Assembly: GCF_018986435.1 (NCBI RefSeq)
Contig: NZ_JAHMIN010000041.1
Coordinates: 1 to 53,408, forward strand
DNA from: Hahella sp. HN01
Lineage (GTDB): Bacteria; Pseudomonadota; Gammaproteobacteria; Pseudomonadales; Oleiphilaceae
Length of the DNA stretch: 53,408 bases
Reading direction: 5' to 3'
Every line of letters starts with the position of its first letter. Position 1 is the stretch's first letter. A program made the position numbers and the translations under genes. This document shows, piece after piece, positions 16,524-26,066 of the stretch. The notes beneath the pieces were generated by a model. That model saw nothing but the letters and a program-made list of their open reading frames with translations, ran no database searches and had not been told where the DNA came from.

Positions 16524-17135
16524 ATGACTCAAAGAAGGATAGACACAACGGATAATGACAGCGAATTAAACCGACTGTTGCAGGAAGTTCGCGCATGCCG
16601 CCTGTGTGAGCGGCATTTGGAGCCCAACCCGGTAGTGAAAGCAGGCTCCAGCGCCCGCCTGATGATCATCGGCCAGGCGCCCGGGACGCGCGTGCACGCC
16701 ACAGGCATTCCTTGGAACGACCCCAGCGGCGACAGATTGCGGACATGGCTGGGCCTGGACAAAGAGACTTTTTACGATACAAACCAAATCGCCATCATGC
16801 CGATGGGTTTTTGCTATCCCGGCAAAGGCCGCAGCGGCGATCTCCCTCCGCGAAAAGAGTGTTACGAGCACTGGCACCACAAAATTCTGGCGCGACTGCC
16901 TCGTCTGGAAATGTTTCTAATGGTGGGGCTATATGCGCAACAAGCTTACCTGCCAAACGCCTACAAGAGCCTGTCTGAAAACGTTAAGCACTGGCGCGAC
17001 TGGTATCCCCGACTGATCCCGCTGCCGCATCCCTCGCCTCGTAATACCCTGTGGTTGAAGCAGCGCCCCTGGTTCGAAGAAGAGGTGATTCCACAAGTGC
17101 GGAATCACGTGCACGACTTGCTTAGTTTCGACTGA
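16524..17135 (+). CDS. uracil-DNA glycosylase superfamily protein (UDG-like)
   Basis: The protein has an N-terminal CRLCERHLEPNPVV segment, the GQAPGTRVHATGIPWNDPSGDRLRTWLG motif, MPMGFCYPGKG with PPRKEC, and a late PLPHPSPRN box (cf. the HPSP loop of UDGs). This set marks a UDG-fold subgroup whose activity is less well characterised than Ung. Role in uracil or base-damage removal is inferred from the fold. It overlaps the convergent YqcC gene by 14 bases at their 3' ends. ATG start follows GACGGG. Confidence 0.85.
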   Translation: MTQRRIDTTDNDSELNRLLQEVRACRLCERHLEPNPVVKAGSSARLMIIGQAPGTRVHATGIPWNDPSGDRLRTWLGLDKETFYDTNQIAIMPMGFCYPGKGRSGDLPPRKECYEHWHHKILARLPRLEMFLMVGLYAQQAYLPNAYKSLSENVKHWRDWYPRLIPLPHPSPRNTLWLKQRPWFEEEVIPQVRNHVHDLLSFD

Positions 17136-17493
17136 ACCCCTGACCGCCCGCTAATGCGTCCCGCGCATTGTTGATGGCTTCGTCCACCTTGCGCAATGAA
17201 GCTAAAAGGCCAGTCACTTTACCCAGCTGCCCTTGATACGCCATTTCCGCCGCCGGCTCAATGCCACTGCGCATAGGCGGCATGGGCGCCCGGAACTCTA
17301 CAATCACCTTCATGCGCTCAATGAATATAAATTGCAGCCACTCATGGAACTCCAGCGTGTCTGCGCAAAATGGCGTCACACTGGCGAGAGCGTCCTGATG
17401 AGGCGGGTCTGCCCGCCACAGGCCTAAATTTCGAAGCTCCATTTCCAGTCCCAACAGGACATCCGCCAACTCTACGTATACTTGATCTGTCAC
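17122..17493 (-). CDS. YqcC family protein (DUF446)
   Basis: A 123-residue soluble, helical protein with the family core DTLEFHEWLQFIFIERMKVIVE followed by a Pro-rich turn and AAEMAY. The function of YqcC/DUF446 is unknown; in enterobacteria it is adjacent to a tRNA pseudouridine synthase gene, which is not the case here. GTG start. The 3' end overlaps the convergent UDG-like gene by 14 bases. It may be co-transcribed with the upstream ParA gene, 59 bases away. Confidence 0.88.
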   Translation of the reverse strand: MTDQVYVELADVLLGLEMELRNLGLWRADPPHQDALASVTPFCADTLEFHEWLQFIFIERMKVIVEFRAPMPPMRSGIEPAAEMAYQGQLGKVTGLLASLRKVDEAINNARDALAGGQGFSRN

Positions 17494-17552
17494 TACTGCT
17501 TACTCTTACAACGATTACGTACTCAAAAAATGAATGCCCTGAAACGCGCCGA

Positions 17553-18341
17553 TCAGGCCTCGGACAATACAGACGCTCCCTGAAGCATCGTATGCAATTC
17601 CTGAAACTGCTGCGTCAGCGGATGCTTGGGCGCGAAATGTATCAGGGGCTCATGCGCCTGATGAGACTCTTTCATCTTCACGGAGGCGTTCAGGCGCACC
17701 GGTAGTACAGGCAAACCTTCTTCCTTCATGGACTCAATAATCTGCGTCGGCAGATTCGCTCGCGGTTGAAACTGATTCGCGACAATCCCTTCCACTTTCA
17801 GGTCTTTGTTGTGGTCCTCCTGCAAATCTTGGATCTCTCCAAGAATGGAGTACAGGGCCTGCCGGGAGAAGTCGTCGCAATCAAAGGGAATCAAGCACCG
17901 CTGGGCGGCGATTAACGCCGATCGGGTGTAAAAATTCAAGGCTGGAGCGGTATCAATATAAATTCGGTCGAAGACATCGCCCAACTTCACCAGCGCATCA
18001 CGCAGCTTATAGATCTTGTGCCGCGCTTCCAGTTTACGCTCCAGAAACTCCAGCTCGGGACTGGCGGGCATGACGAATAGATTGGGATAACGGGTGGCGT
18101 GAATGAAATCGTCCACCTTCTTATTGAATAAGTTGAAGGCCATGGTCTGCTCAAAGAAGTCCGCCACCGTATCCTTCAATTCCATGACGTTGCGGCTCAG
18201 CAGATAAAGGCTCGAATTGCCTTGCGGGTCCAGATCCACGACCAAGGTCTTGGAGCCCTGCGCGGCGCTGATGGCGGCCAGATTACAGACAATGCTGGAT
18301 TTACCCACTCCGCCTTTTTGATTAAAGACCACTCTGCGCAT
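17553..18341 (-). CDS. orphan ParA-family ATPase
   Basis: MinD/ParA-type deviant Walker ATPase of 262 residues: [22 protein letters not shown] at the N-terminus (signature Lys9 and Lys14), [11 protein letters not shown], and [11 protein letters not shown] as Walker B. No ParB homologue or obvious parS-like repeat is adjacent, so it is an orphan, and its cargo is unknown. The ATG at 18341 was chosen over a start 24 codons upstream because GGGGGGATT lies directly before it and the Walker motif normally starts near residue 8. It follows hda on the same strand with a 99-base gap. Confidence 0.9.
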   Translation of the reverse strand: MRRVVFNQKGGVGKSSIVCNLAAISAAQGSKTLVVDLDPQGNSSLYLLSRNVMELKDTVADFFEQTMAFNLFNKKVDDFIHATRYPNLFVMPASPELEFLERKLEARHKIYKLRDALVKLGDVFDRIYIDTAPALNFYTRSALIAAQRCLIPFDCDDFSRQALYSILGEIQDLQEDHNKDLKVEGIVANQFQPRANLPTQIIESMKEEGLPVLPVRLNASVKMKESHQAHEPLIHFAPKHPLTQQFQELHTMLQGASVLSEA

Positions 18342-18440
18342 AATCCCCCCGCTTATTTTTATATCCTGAAAATTCTTACTGATCAGGGGGGATTTTGCCA
18401 GCCAAACAGGCAAAAAGTTAGACCTAAAGGATTAGAAGGG

Positions 18441-19139
18441 TCACCAATTCATCACAGATTTGACGAAAGGCACGGTTATGGGGCGCTTTTCCACCAGGGA
18501 GGCCTTGTCCAGACGCTCCAGAATCAGGGAAAGAGAACTTAAATCCCGTGGGGCGCGACGCATAATGTATTGCTTAACTTCATCTGAAAGACGAAAACCA
18601 ATATTGGCCGCCTTGATATCCAGAACATTGATGCGCTGCACCTCGTCCAGCTCAGGAAGGCGCACGCACTCTCCCCAGGCCAGACGGGTCTTTAGGTCTG
18701 GCAGCAAAAATGGGGTCTGGGAAGGCGCTTCCGCCGACGTAATCAGCCACTTGCAACCGCGATCGCGACAACGATTGAACAAGTGGAACAGTGCCTCTTC
18801 CCACTCCGGCTGCCCGGCGATAGCGTCAATGTCATCGAAACACAGCACATCGAAAGACTCCAACCCGGCCAGCACATCCACGCCAAAGTCCGCGTATTCG
18901 CGCAAAGACAGATAAAAGCATTTCGCGTTGTGGAAGCCGTTGCAAGCCGCCATCAGAAGGTGGGTTTTACCTTGAGCGGAAGCGCCGCAGATGGAAAACA
19001 CAGTATCTTCAGACACAGTGAGAAAGCGTTGAATGGACTGCACCACAACGCCGGAGGGAGGCTCGAAAAAGTTTTCCAGCGTAGCGCTTTCGCCATTCGA
19101 CAGCCGCAGCGCCATTTGTGTGTTTTCTGATTTCCGCAT
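18441..19139 (-). CDS. hda: DnaA regulatory inactivator Hda
   Basis: Hda binds the DNA-loaded beta clamp and stimulates hydrolysis of DnaA-ATP, preventing over-initiation. The AAA+ core shows Walker A GASAQGKT (residues 52-59), Walker B VLCFDDIDAI, and a sensor 2 region APRDLSSLSLILERLD. The N-terminus carries QMALRL (residues 8-13), matching the Q-L/M-x-L-x-L clamp-binding hexapeptide of Hda. Length of 232 aa is normal. ATG start. The neighbours CDP-alcohol transferase, DUF2066 and purM match other gammaproteobacteria. Confidence 0.93.
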   Translation of the reverse strand: MRKSENTQMALRLSNGESATLENFFEPPSGVVVQSIQRFLTVSEDTVFSICGASAQGKTHLLMAACNGFHNAKCFYLSLREYADFGVDVLAGLESFDVLCFDDIDAIAGQPEWEEALFHLFNRCRDRGCKWLITSAEAPSQTPFLLPDLKTRLAWGECVRLPELDEVQRINVLDIKAANIGFRLSDEVKQYIMRRAPRDLSSLSLILERLDKASLVEKRPITVPFVKSVMNW

Positions 19140-19175
19140 CTTCTACGCAAAGTCTAATAAGCAGTTACAGCGCCG

Positions 19176-19763
19176 TCACTTGGCCAGTCCGTTGCGAGCG
19201 CGATAAAATCTGCCTCCCCACAGAATCACGTAGTGCGCGCCACTGATGCAACTGGTCAGCGCGACAACCCAGACTCCGCCCTCAAGAGCCCATGGAGGCA
19301 TGGCTATTCCCGCGAGATTCAAAATCACCGCAAGGATAAAGGTAATCTGGCTCAGCGTACTGAGCTTGCCCCACAGCGAGGGCTGCATTTTATAGGCGCC
19401 GACCAATTTGTGGTAGGTCAACGCTCCCGCCACTATGATCACATCCCGCGCGAAGACCAACAAGGTCAACCAAAGTGGTAGAACCTCATTGTAAGTCAGC
19501 ACGATAAACACCGTGACCAGCAGAGCTTTATCCGCCAATGGGTCGGTTACGGCGCCGAAACGACTCGACCATTTACAGGCCCGCGCCAGGAAACCATCCA
19601 AGGCATCGGAGACGCCTGCGACAAAAAACAGCCACATAGCTTCCCGATATAGCTCACGGGCCAGGCAATACGCGATCGGCCCAACCAGGAAAATGCGCAA
19701 CACGGTTATGACATTAGGAATATGTCGCCACTCTAATCGCAAATCCTGCTTTCCTCCGGCCAT
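19176..19763 (-). CDS. CDP-alcohol phosphatidyltransferase family membrane protein
   Basis: Integral membrane enzyme of the class that swaps CMP from CDP-diacylglycerol for an alcohol. The signature D-G-x2-A-R-x8-G-x3-D-x3-D is complete in SDALDGFLARACKWSSRFGAVTDPLADKALL. About five to six hydrophobic helices surround it. Closest by pattern to PgsA-type phosphatidylglycerophosphate synthases, but the alcohol cannot be deduced and a separate pgsA may exist elsewhere in the genome. ATG start with no clear ribosome site. It lies 36 bases upstream of hda on the same strand. Confidence 0.88.
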   Translation of the reverse strand: MAGGKQDLRLEWRHIPNVITVLRIFLVGPIAYCLARELYREAMWLFFVAGVSDALDGFLARACKWSSRFGAVTDPLADKALLVTVFIVLTYNEVLPLWLTLLVFARDVIIVAGALTYHKLVGAYKMQPSLWGKLSTLSQITFILAVILNLAGIAMPPWALEGGVWVVALTSCISGAHYVILWGGRFYRARNGLAK

Positions 19764-19911
19764 GAAAAAATCTGAAGTTATCCGGAAACTTGTTGCGTCG
19801 TCATTCCGTGTGACGGCCCGGCGTACGGGCGTTGTATTAATTCAATACTGCTCTGGTTCAGACTTGGCCATAAGGACCGTGACAAGGAAAGCGCCACGAT
19901 CTCTATTCGGC

Positions 19912-21027
19912 CTAGCGGTCGCCGGCCCACGAATAATAGAGTCTGCGTCCAACCTCTTGCTGAGTGGAAGAGCCTAACTCAGGACGCAGTCTTGGTTGTA
20001 GCGCCAGATGCTCAGCCAGCTGTTCAGGATAACCGTTCAGCTTCAACTGAAAACGCACGATGTCCTCGCCAACATACACAGGCTCCGCTTTCTTCACAGG
20101 AGCTAGTTGACGCATATACTTGAGAATATCCGCATAAGCGCGGAAATCCGTCACATTCGACACCTCTACGGTTACTTCATCGCCCTGGGCGTCCGCTCCC
20201 AGGTTAACCGCATACTTATGAGCCAGCGACAGCGCGACGGACTCCATCATCTTATCCGCCATGGCGCTGATGGTGTCCGCTTCGACACTTTCTTCCGCGA
20301 TCTTCTGGCCGCTGACGCGCAACTGCCACAAGCCGCTCCAGCGGCCGCTCCTCGGATAGGCGCGCACCATCAGGATTGAGTCATGACTGTAACGCGTGGA
20401 GGACGCCTCAACAGGCTCCGCGAAAAAGCCCCACAAATCCGACGTATTCAGACTGGACGCATCCTGCAGATCCATCAGCGGCAACAATAGAGGCACGCCC
20501 CAACGCTGCGCGGAATATTTCACCGCAGCCACCAAGTGATGCGAAGCGCCTTCGCCCAGGATTTCACGCCCGCGATCGCCTTCCACCGCCATCCATACCA
20601 ATACTTGCGGCCGATTGCGACCCCATACAGGGACTTTGTACTGACTGAGCAGATTCTCAAACCCCTGTGCGGAGTAGTGCGCTTTTAATACAAGCAGACG
20701 ACGCGGACCGGAACCTGAATCCACCACCGCGTACCCATAACTGTATTCTTCCAACAGACGCGGCGCCTGCTCCGCCAGCACCGCCGCATCCAGCACATTG
20801 CGCCACCTACTGTTACCTGCGACGCGATCCATAACCATGCCTGCGCCTTTCTCAACAGCCTCGGCGCGCTCTTTCGGGTCCTGCCCGGAAACCGGCACTT
20901 CCACGTCATAGATGTCGCTGATCGCGACAGCATGGACATAACCGCACAGAAAGAATAAAGATAAAAACGACAGTATCCGGCGTTTCAGGACGATCGCCCG
21001 GAACAACAATCTAGCGGCCTGTTTCAA
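19912..21027 (-). CDS. DUF2066 family secreted protein
   Basis: A 371-residue protein with an N-terminal signal peptide (hydrophobic ILSFLSLFFLCGYVHA) and a DUF2066 body that includes YDVEVPVSGQDPKERAEAV, ALVEKG-like KGAGMVMDRVAG, LLEEYSYGYA and VLVWMAVEGD. Function is unknown; the gene commonly neighbours purM and hda. The start is TTG, supported by GGGAGG five bases upstream; an ATG in that region is in another frame and closes at once. It is divergent from purM, with 296 bases between. Confidence 0.85.
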   Translation of the reverse strand: MKQAARLLFRAIVLKRRILSFLSLFFLCGYVHAVAISDIYDVEVPVSGQDPKERAEAVEKGAGMVMDRVAGNSRWRNVLDAAVLAEQAPRLLEEYSYGYAVVDSGSGPRRLLVLKAHYSAQGFENLLSQYKVPVWGRNRPQVLVWMAVEGDRGREILGEGASHHLVAAVKYSAQRWGVPLLLPLMDLQDASSLNTSDLWGFFAEPVEASSTRYSHDSILMVRAYPRSGRWSGLWQLRVSGQKIAEESVEADTISAMADKMMESVALSLAHKYAVNLGADAQGDEVTVEVSNVTDFRAYADILKYMRQLAPVKKAEPVYVGEDIVRFQLKLNGYPEQLAEHLALQPRLRPELGSSTQQEVGRRLYYSWAGDR

Positions 21028-21323
21028 GCCATCCTCCCGTATTTTTCAAACTACGGACGACCCGACGATATGACCCGGGAGCGCCCTTTTCGCCCCTTCC
21101 GCCACAGTATCGCCAGACGGGTGATTTACGGAGCCTAAGCACGACAGGCAAGGATACACCATTTAACTTTTCTCCACTATTAAAGCCGATTAACTTCAAT
21201 ACGGGCCACGTCTCGCTCGAATAGCCGCTACGACTTATTGTTTACTGCATTGGCGCTGGGGGAACTGGGCTGTTAAAATACGCCTCCTTTCCGTGGACCT
21301 ACGCTATAGGGCAGACACCTATT
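21028..21323. other. intergenic region between DUF2066 and purM
   Basis: About 296 bases between divergent genes. The right half carries the candidate purM promoter. The left half is A/T-mixed with no convincing gene, repeat or palindrome. I could not recognise a clear PurR operator (ACGCAAACGTTTGCGT-like). Confidence 0.6.
21250..21279 (+). promoter_or_regulatory. candidate sigma-70 promoter for purM
   Basis: TTGGCG (21250-21255) and TAAAAT (21274-21279) are separated by 18 bases and lie about 45 bases before the purM ATG. This is the best sigma-70-like pair in the intergenic region. Confidence 0.45.
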
Positions 21324-22382
21324 ATGACCGCTTCCAATGACAAGCCTTCTTTAAGTTATCGTGACGCTGGGGTTGATATCGACGCTGGCAATGCGCTGGT
21401 GCAGCGCATCAAGGGCGCCGCACAGGCGACTCGCCGTCCGGAAGTGATGGCCGGACTCGGCGGATTCGGCGCCCTGTTCGAACTGCCGAAAGGCTATCAG
21501 GAGCCGGTTCTGGTTTCCGGCACCGACGGCGTGGGCACCAAGCTGCGGCTGGCCATGCAAATGAACAAGCACGACACCATCGGCATCGACCTGGTGGCTA
21601 TGTGCGTCAACGACCTGATCGTACAAGGCGCAGAACCTTTGTTCTTCTTGGACTACTACGCCACCGGCAAATTGTCCGTTGACGTAGCGGCGACCGTCGT
21701 CACTGGCATCGGCGAAGGCTGTCGTCAAGCAGGCTGCTCCCTGGTCGGCGGCGAAACCGCAGAAATGCCCGGCATGTACGAAGGCGACGACTATGATTTG
21801 GCGGGCTTCTGCGTTGGCATCGTGGAAAAATCCAAAATTATCGACGGCAGTCTGGTCAAACCCGGCGACGTGCTGCTTGGACTGGCCTCTTCCGGCGTTC
21901 ACTCTAATGGCTACTCCCTGGTGCGTAAAATCGTGGAAGTCAGTGGCGCTGATTTGAACCAGCCGTTTGGCGACGCCACCCTGGGCGAAACACTGCTTGC
22001 GCCTACTCGCATCTACGTTAAACCATTGCTGGAGCTCATCCGTCAGACTCCTGTCCACGCGCTTTCCCATATCACTGGCGGCGGCCTGCTGGAAAACCTG
22101 CCCCGCGTACTGCCTGCGCACTCAAAGGCTGTGGTCGACGTCAGCGCCTTCGAAATCCCCGCCCTGTTCAACTGGTTGCAGGAAAACGGCAACGTCGCCT
22201 GGAACGAAATGTTCCGCACCTTCAACTGCGGCATCGGCATGGTGGTCTGCGTACCCGCGGACAGCGCCGAAAAAGCGCAGGAATTGCTGAGCGCAGCGGG
22301 AGAAACTGTGTTCCGTCTGGGAACCATTGAAGCCCACACGGAAGAAGAACCTGTCGTCGAAATGAAAGGCCTGGTTGACTGA
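21324..22382 (+). CDS. purM: phosphoribosylformylglycinamidine cyclo-ligase (AIR synthetase)
   Basis: Closes the imidazole ring in purine synthesis (FGAM + ATP to AIR). Family markers are [17 protein letters not shown] at the start, the ATP-binding [68 protein letters not shown] and [14 protein letters not shown]. Length 352 aa is standard. purN follows two bases after the stop, giving the classical purMN operon. Divergent DUF2066 lies upstream as in Pseudomonas. Confidence 0.98.
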   Translation: MTASNDKPSLSYRDAGVDIDAGNALVQRIKGAAQATRRPEVMAGLGGFGALFELPKGYQEPVLVSGTDGVGTKLRLAMQMNKHDTIGIDLVAMCVNDLIVQGAEPLFFLDYYATGKLSVDVAATVVTGIGEGCRQAGCSLVGGETAEMPGMYEGDDYDLAGFCVGIVEKSKIIDGSLVKPGDVLLGLASSGVHSNGYSLVRKIVEVSGADLNQPFGDATLGETLLAPTRIYVKPLLELIRQTPVHALSHITGGGLLENLPRVLPAHSKAVVDVSAFEIPALFNWLQENGNVAWNEMFRTFNCGIGMVVCVPADSAEKAQELLSAAGETVFRLGTIEAHTEEEPVVEMKGLVD

Positions 22383-22384
22383 GC

Positions 22385-23071
22385 GTGACTATTGCAACTG
22401 AATCCGCGCCGCGGCGAATCGTCGTTTTAATTTCCGGTTCCGGCAGCAATTTGCAAGCGCTGCTGGACGCCGTCATCGCAGATACCGTTCACGGCGAGAT
22501 TGTCAGTGTCATCAGCAACAAAGGGGACGCCTACGGCCTTGAGCGCGCCGCCAAGGCGGGCGTTCCCACGACAGTGATCGACCATAAACAGTTTGCAACC
22601 CGCACTGATTTTGACCAGGCGCTGATGGCGGAGATAGATCGTCACACTCCTGATCTGGTGGTGCTGGCGGGCTTCATGCGCATTCTCACAGTCGAGTTTG
22701 TGCGCCACTATCATGGTCGCATGCTCAACATACACCCTTCATTGCTGCCCAAATATCAAGGGCTCAACACGCACCAAAGAGCGCTTGAAGCCGGCGACTC
22801 CGCACACGGCGCCACCGTGCACTTTGTCACGGAGGAGCTGGACGGCGGCCCCAACATTATCCAGGCGGTCGTTCCCGTTCTGCCCGGCGACGACCCCAAA
22901 CGCCTTGCGGATCGCGTGCAGTTGCAGGAGCACCTTATCTACCCGCAAGCCGTGCGCTGGTTCTGCGAAGGCAGGCTGGTCATGCGCGACGAGCGCGCCT
23001 ATCTGGATGACGCCGAACTTCCTCCCGCCGGATTACAAATCAGCAATGCGATAACGCCTGGGGACGCTTGA
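22385..23071 (+). CDS. purN: phosphoribosylglycinamide formyltransferase (GAR transformylase)
   Basis: Transfers a formyl group from 10-formyl-tetrahydrofolate to GAR, the third step of purine synthesis. Motifs: VVLISGSGSNLQALLDA, LAGFMRILTVEFV, NIHPSLLPKYQGLNTHQRAL (with the catalytic Asn and His) and HGATVHFVTEELDGGPNIIQ containing the Asp. Start is GTG, two bases after purM. Its 228 residues make it slightly longer than the E. coli enzyme (212), owing to a C-terminal tail. A GC-rich stem-loop overlaps its stop codon. Confidence 0.97.
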   Translation: MTIATESAPRRIVVLISGSGSNLQALLDAVIADTVHGEIVSVISNKGDAYGLERAAKAGVPTTVIDHKQFATRTDFDQALMAEIDRHTPDLVVLAGFMRILTVEFVRHYHGRMLNIHPSLLPKYQGLNTHQRALEAGDSAHGATVHFVTEELDGGPNIIQAVVPVLPGDDPKRLADRVQLQEHLIYPQAVRWFCEGRLVMRDERAYLDDAELPPAGLQISNAITPGDA

Positions 23072-23080
23072 TCCCAGGCG
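23055..23080 (+). other. stem-loop overlapping the purN stop codon
   Basis: CGCCTGGG (23055-23062) pairs perfectly with CCCAGGCG (23073-23080) around a 10-base loop that contains the purN TGA. No T-run follows, so it may be an mRNA-end stabilising hairpin rather than a Rho-independent terminator. Confidence 0.5.
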
Positions 23081-23128
23081 CCTGAGCGCTTAATGTTGAC
23101 CTGTCAGTTAAACAACGGAGAACCATAT

Positions 23129-23893
23129 ATGCGGGGACACCTCAGGGCGCTCGCAGATACACTAAGGCTTCCTGTTGCATGTTCGTTATTTTTGGTAGCG
23201 GCCTCTGCAGTAACAGCGCCGAGTCAGGCCTACGCAAATCAGGAGTTAATCCCCACCAAGGCGGAATATAAGGCTTCCTACAAGAAAGGCATTCCCATTC
23301 GCGGCACCGCCGTTAGGGAGTTGAAACAGCTTGAGGATGGCTCCTGGTCGTACAATTTCGATGTTAACTCGTTTATCGTGGATATTAACGAACGCGTTAA
23401 TTTCCAATGGGTTAACGACTACATCCGCCCCACCAACTACTCCTATGAACGGAGCGGCTGGGTCAAGGACAAGAAAGCTACCGTGGACTTCGACTGGACT
23501 AAGATGTCCGTTCGCAACAATGTTGAGAACAAGCCATGGAGCATGACCATTCCAGAGCAGACACTGGACAAGCTCAGCTACCAGTTACAGCTACGTCTGG
23601 ACTTGGCGAAAGGAATAACCGACCTGACTTATAAGGTCGCAGATGGCGGACATCTCAAGGAATTCGTCTTCAGTGTGGTCGGCGAAGAAAAGCTGGATAC
23701 CCGCCTGGGGAAAATTGACTGCATCGTCGTGGAAAAAGTTCGCAAGCCGGACAGCGACCGCCAAACCCGCCTCTGGTTCGCTAAGGACTGGAATTACCTG
23801 CTGGTGCAAATGGTGCAGATTGAACCGGATGGAGAGAAGTACGAAATCTATCTGGAAAAGGCCAAAGTGGGCGACCGGGTAATCAAACCTTAA
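23129..23893 (+). CDS. DUF3108 family secreted protein
   Basis: A 254-residue protein with a signal peptide (ACSLFLVAASAVTAPSQAYA, likely cleaved near residue 37) followed by the DUF3108 beta-rich fold: PTKAEYKASYKKGIPIRGTAVREL, then NFDVNSF, and the late LGKIDCIVVEKVRKPDSDRQTRLWFAKDWNYLLVQM. Function unknown; probably periplasmic. The ATG at 23129 was chosen over 23093 because a GGAG ribosome site lies close before it and the signal peptide then has normal length. The gene follows purN and commonly does so in related genomes. Convergent with avtA. Confidence 0.87.
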   Translation: MRGHLRALADTLRLPVACSLFLVAASAVTAPSQAYANQELIPTKAEYKASYKKGIPIRGTAVRELKQLEDGSWSYNFDVNSFIVDINERVNFQWVNDYIRPTNYSYERSGWVKDKKATVDFDWTKMSVRNNVENKPWSMTIPEQTLDKLSYQLQLRLDLAKGITDLTYKVADGGHLKEFVFSVVGEEKLDTRLGKIDCIVVEKVRKPDSDRQTRLWFAKDWNYLLVQMVQIEPDGEKYEIYLEKAKVGDRVIKP

Positions 23894-23956
23894 GCATCAC
23901 TCTTTATTACTCATCCGTGCCGGGCGAAAGCACTCGCCCAGCATGGATTTCATCAA

Positions 23957-25213
23957 TCAGGACTTTTCAGCGTAAAGGCGCCGGATCTCTTCCGCCATAA
24001 TCTTCAAGCCCTTCTCCACTAACTCTTCGTCCTGCGAATAAGTAATACGCAGACACTCATGAGTATGCTCCCACTCTTCCTGCAATCCCGGGAAGAAATA
24101 GTGGCCAGACACCACCAACACGCCTTTTTGTTTCAGGCGCTGGTAAAGCTCATGGCTGGAAAGCGGGAAATCGCGCAACCATAGCCACAGGAACATAGCC
24201 CCTTCCGCTTTGTGCAATGCAAATGGCAATCCATCCAACTCGCGATGCAGCGTCGCCACCGCCTTCTCCGCCTTGGCCTGATAGCATGGCTTAACCACTT
24301 CACGACTGATTCGCAGAATTTCGCCGCTACGGACAAAGTCTTTGGTCAACATGGCGCCGAAGCTGCCCGGAGCCAGATTAACGATCGCATTAACCGACGC
24401 CACAGCTTTGATGATTTCCGGCTGGGCGATCACGATACCCGTTCTTACCGCTGGCAAGCCCAGCTTGGACAGGCTCAAACACAGAATCAAATGCTCATCC
24501 CAAACGGGTTTGGCGTCGATGTACACCAAGTCAGGGAATGGCAGGCCGTAGGCGCCGTCGACAATAAGCGGCACGTCATGCTCTTTCGCCATCGCGATCA
24601 AGCGCGCCATTTCATTGTCGGTCAGTACATTGCCCGTAGGGTTGGTCGGACGGGATACGCACATCGCGCCGACGTTCTCATCAATATTGAGATGGTCAAA
24701 GTCAACGTGGTATTTAAAAGTATGCTCATCCAGCATTTCGATGGTCGGCTTGGATGAGATAAAGAAATCTTCGCTGAGCCCAGCGTCCGCATAGCCAATG
24801 TATTCTGGCGTCATCGGCAGCATGATGCGCTTATGTCCGCCATCGGGATAGCGACCAGCAAACATGTTGAAGAGAATAAAAAAGGCGGACTGACTGCCAT
24901 TGGTAAGGGCGATGTTTTCCGGCTTGATCGGCCAGCCGTACTCCCGGCTCAGCAACTCGGCCAGCGCGGAGATAAATTGCTTCTCACCCTGAGGCGGATC
25001 ATAGATGCCTGTCAACTTACGGAATTCGTCTGCATCAGCGCTAATGCGCGCCAACTGGTCTTGAAACGCGGCTTGCACTTCGGGGATGTTGCCTGGGTTG
25101 CCACCCCCCATCATGATCATGTCGCCTCCGGCAAGGGCGTTCCCCAAATCCTCCATTAACGAATTGATGCCAGCTTCCCTGGTAAACTTGGTTCCAAATT
25201 CCGATAACAACAT
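23957..25213 (-). CDS. avtA: valine-pyruvate aminotransferase AvtA
   Basis: PLP-dependent class I/II aminotransferase exchanging amino groups between valine (or alanine) and 2-oxo acids. Recognisable AvtA features are LSEFGTKFTREAGINSLMEDLG at the N-terminus, MGGGNPGNIPEV, TNGSQSAFFILFN, SRPTNPTGNVLTDNEM, DGAYGLPFP and the PLP lysine in LSLSKLGLPAVRTG, with a late arginine in HECLRITYSQ. Length 418 aa is standard. ATG start with AGGGGA upstream. Monocistronic, convergent with the DUF3108 gene. Confidence 0.95.
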   Translation of the reverse strand: MLLSEFGTKFTREAGINSLMEDLGNALAGGDMIMMGGGNPGNIPEVQAAFQDQLARISADADEFRKLTGIYDPPQGEKQFISALAELLSREYGWPIKPENIALTNGSQSAFFILFNMFAGRYPDGGHKRIMLPMTPEYIGYADAGLSEDFFISSKPTIEMLDEHTFKYHVDFDHLNIDENVGAMCVSRPTNPTGNVLTDNEMARLIAMAKEHDVPLIVDGAYGLPFPDLVYIDAKPVWDEHLILCLSLSKLGLPAVRTGIVIAQPEIIKAVASVNAIVNLAPGSFGAMLTKDFVRSGEILRISREVVKPCYQAKAEKAVATLHRELDGLPFALHKAEGAMFLWLWLRDFPLSSHELYQRLKQKGVLVVSGHYFFPGLQEEWEHTHECLRITYSQDEELVEKGLKIMAEEIRRLYAEKS

Positions 25214-25392
25214 GACACTCCCCTTACGCTCGACTCATTATTTTAATGGCGTCCGACGACCGGAAAACTTCGCCGGCCAGATTTAGTTTAAGGCTTTTTC
25301 CCGCAGAGAACCTCCACGGGGAGCGTCAGAGACTACAATTTTTAGCTGAATGCAGACAATTGTATTTTTACGGATGCGCCTGCTGACCGCGC

Positions 25393-25989
25393 TTATCCAT
25401 CCAGAGAGATGCCGATATTACTCACGCCCCCCTGGCGACTCAACTTACGTATCTCCGCCAACCCCTCGGCAGTAGGCGCGCGCAGCTCCTGCAGTTTGGC
25501 GTATAGCTCATCGTGAAATGCTAATTCATCCTTCACCAAGGGATGCTTATCCCACAAGGCCACCAGATCGTCGTCGGAAAGCCCCTCGCCTTCGGAAAAC
25601 TCAACAAAATCCGTCACCGTGCGGAAAGAGATTTCAGAAGCTTCACGCGCCTTTTTGCTTTTCTCATCATCCCACAACTGCAGTCCCAGCAGGAGCAGTT
25701 GCGCCCAGTCAGACGCTGGGCGCGCGCCATAGGAGTCAATATCTCCAAGTTGATCGAGGAACTCTTCCAGCTTTTCCACGTAGGGCAAAGTTTTTAGCTT
25801 GGCGTTTTCCTGCACCGTTTTCCACAATGCGCCCAGAACCCCTTTCACTTCGCGGGACAGCGTCAACTCCTGAGACTCGACGAACAACTTCAGGTTCGGG
25901 GTCGCCCGCTCCGCCAGAGATAAGACAAATACCACTTGCCGCCAGCCGCGCAGACTTTCGAGTTTTTTAAAATGCTTTAAAGACGCCAC
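25393..25989 (-). CDS. YjaG family protein (DUF416)
   Basis: A 198-residue helical protein matching the DUF416/YjaG layout: an N-terminal LESLRGWRQVVFVLSLAERATPNLKLF, a central GDIDSYGARPASDWAQLLLLGLQ, SFRTVTDFVEF, and the family-typical end RQGGVSNIGISLDG. Function unknown. Start is GTG with GGAG seven bases upstream. Flanked by avtA and the class II aldolase on the same strand, with gaps too long (180 and 77 bases) to prove a shared transcript. Confidence 0.88.
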   Translation of the reverse strand: MASLKHFKKLESLRGWRQVVFVLSLAERATPNLKLFVESQELTLSREVKGVLGALWKTVQENAKLKTLPYVEKLEEFLDQLGDIDSYGARPASDWAQLLLLGLQLWDDEKSKKAREASEISFRTVTDFVEFSEGEGLSDDDLVALWDKHPLVKDELAFHDELYAKLQELRAPTAEGLAEIRKLSRQGGVSNIGISLDG

Positions 25990-26066
25990 CAGGAGTCTCC
26001 TTACCGGGAATAGTTAGTCAGAGTTAAATGAATGAGCCGAATACTTCGGCTCCAGTATAAGGGAAA

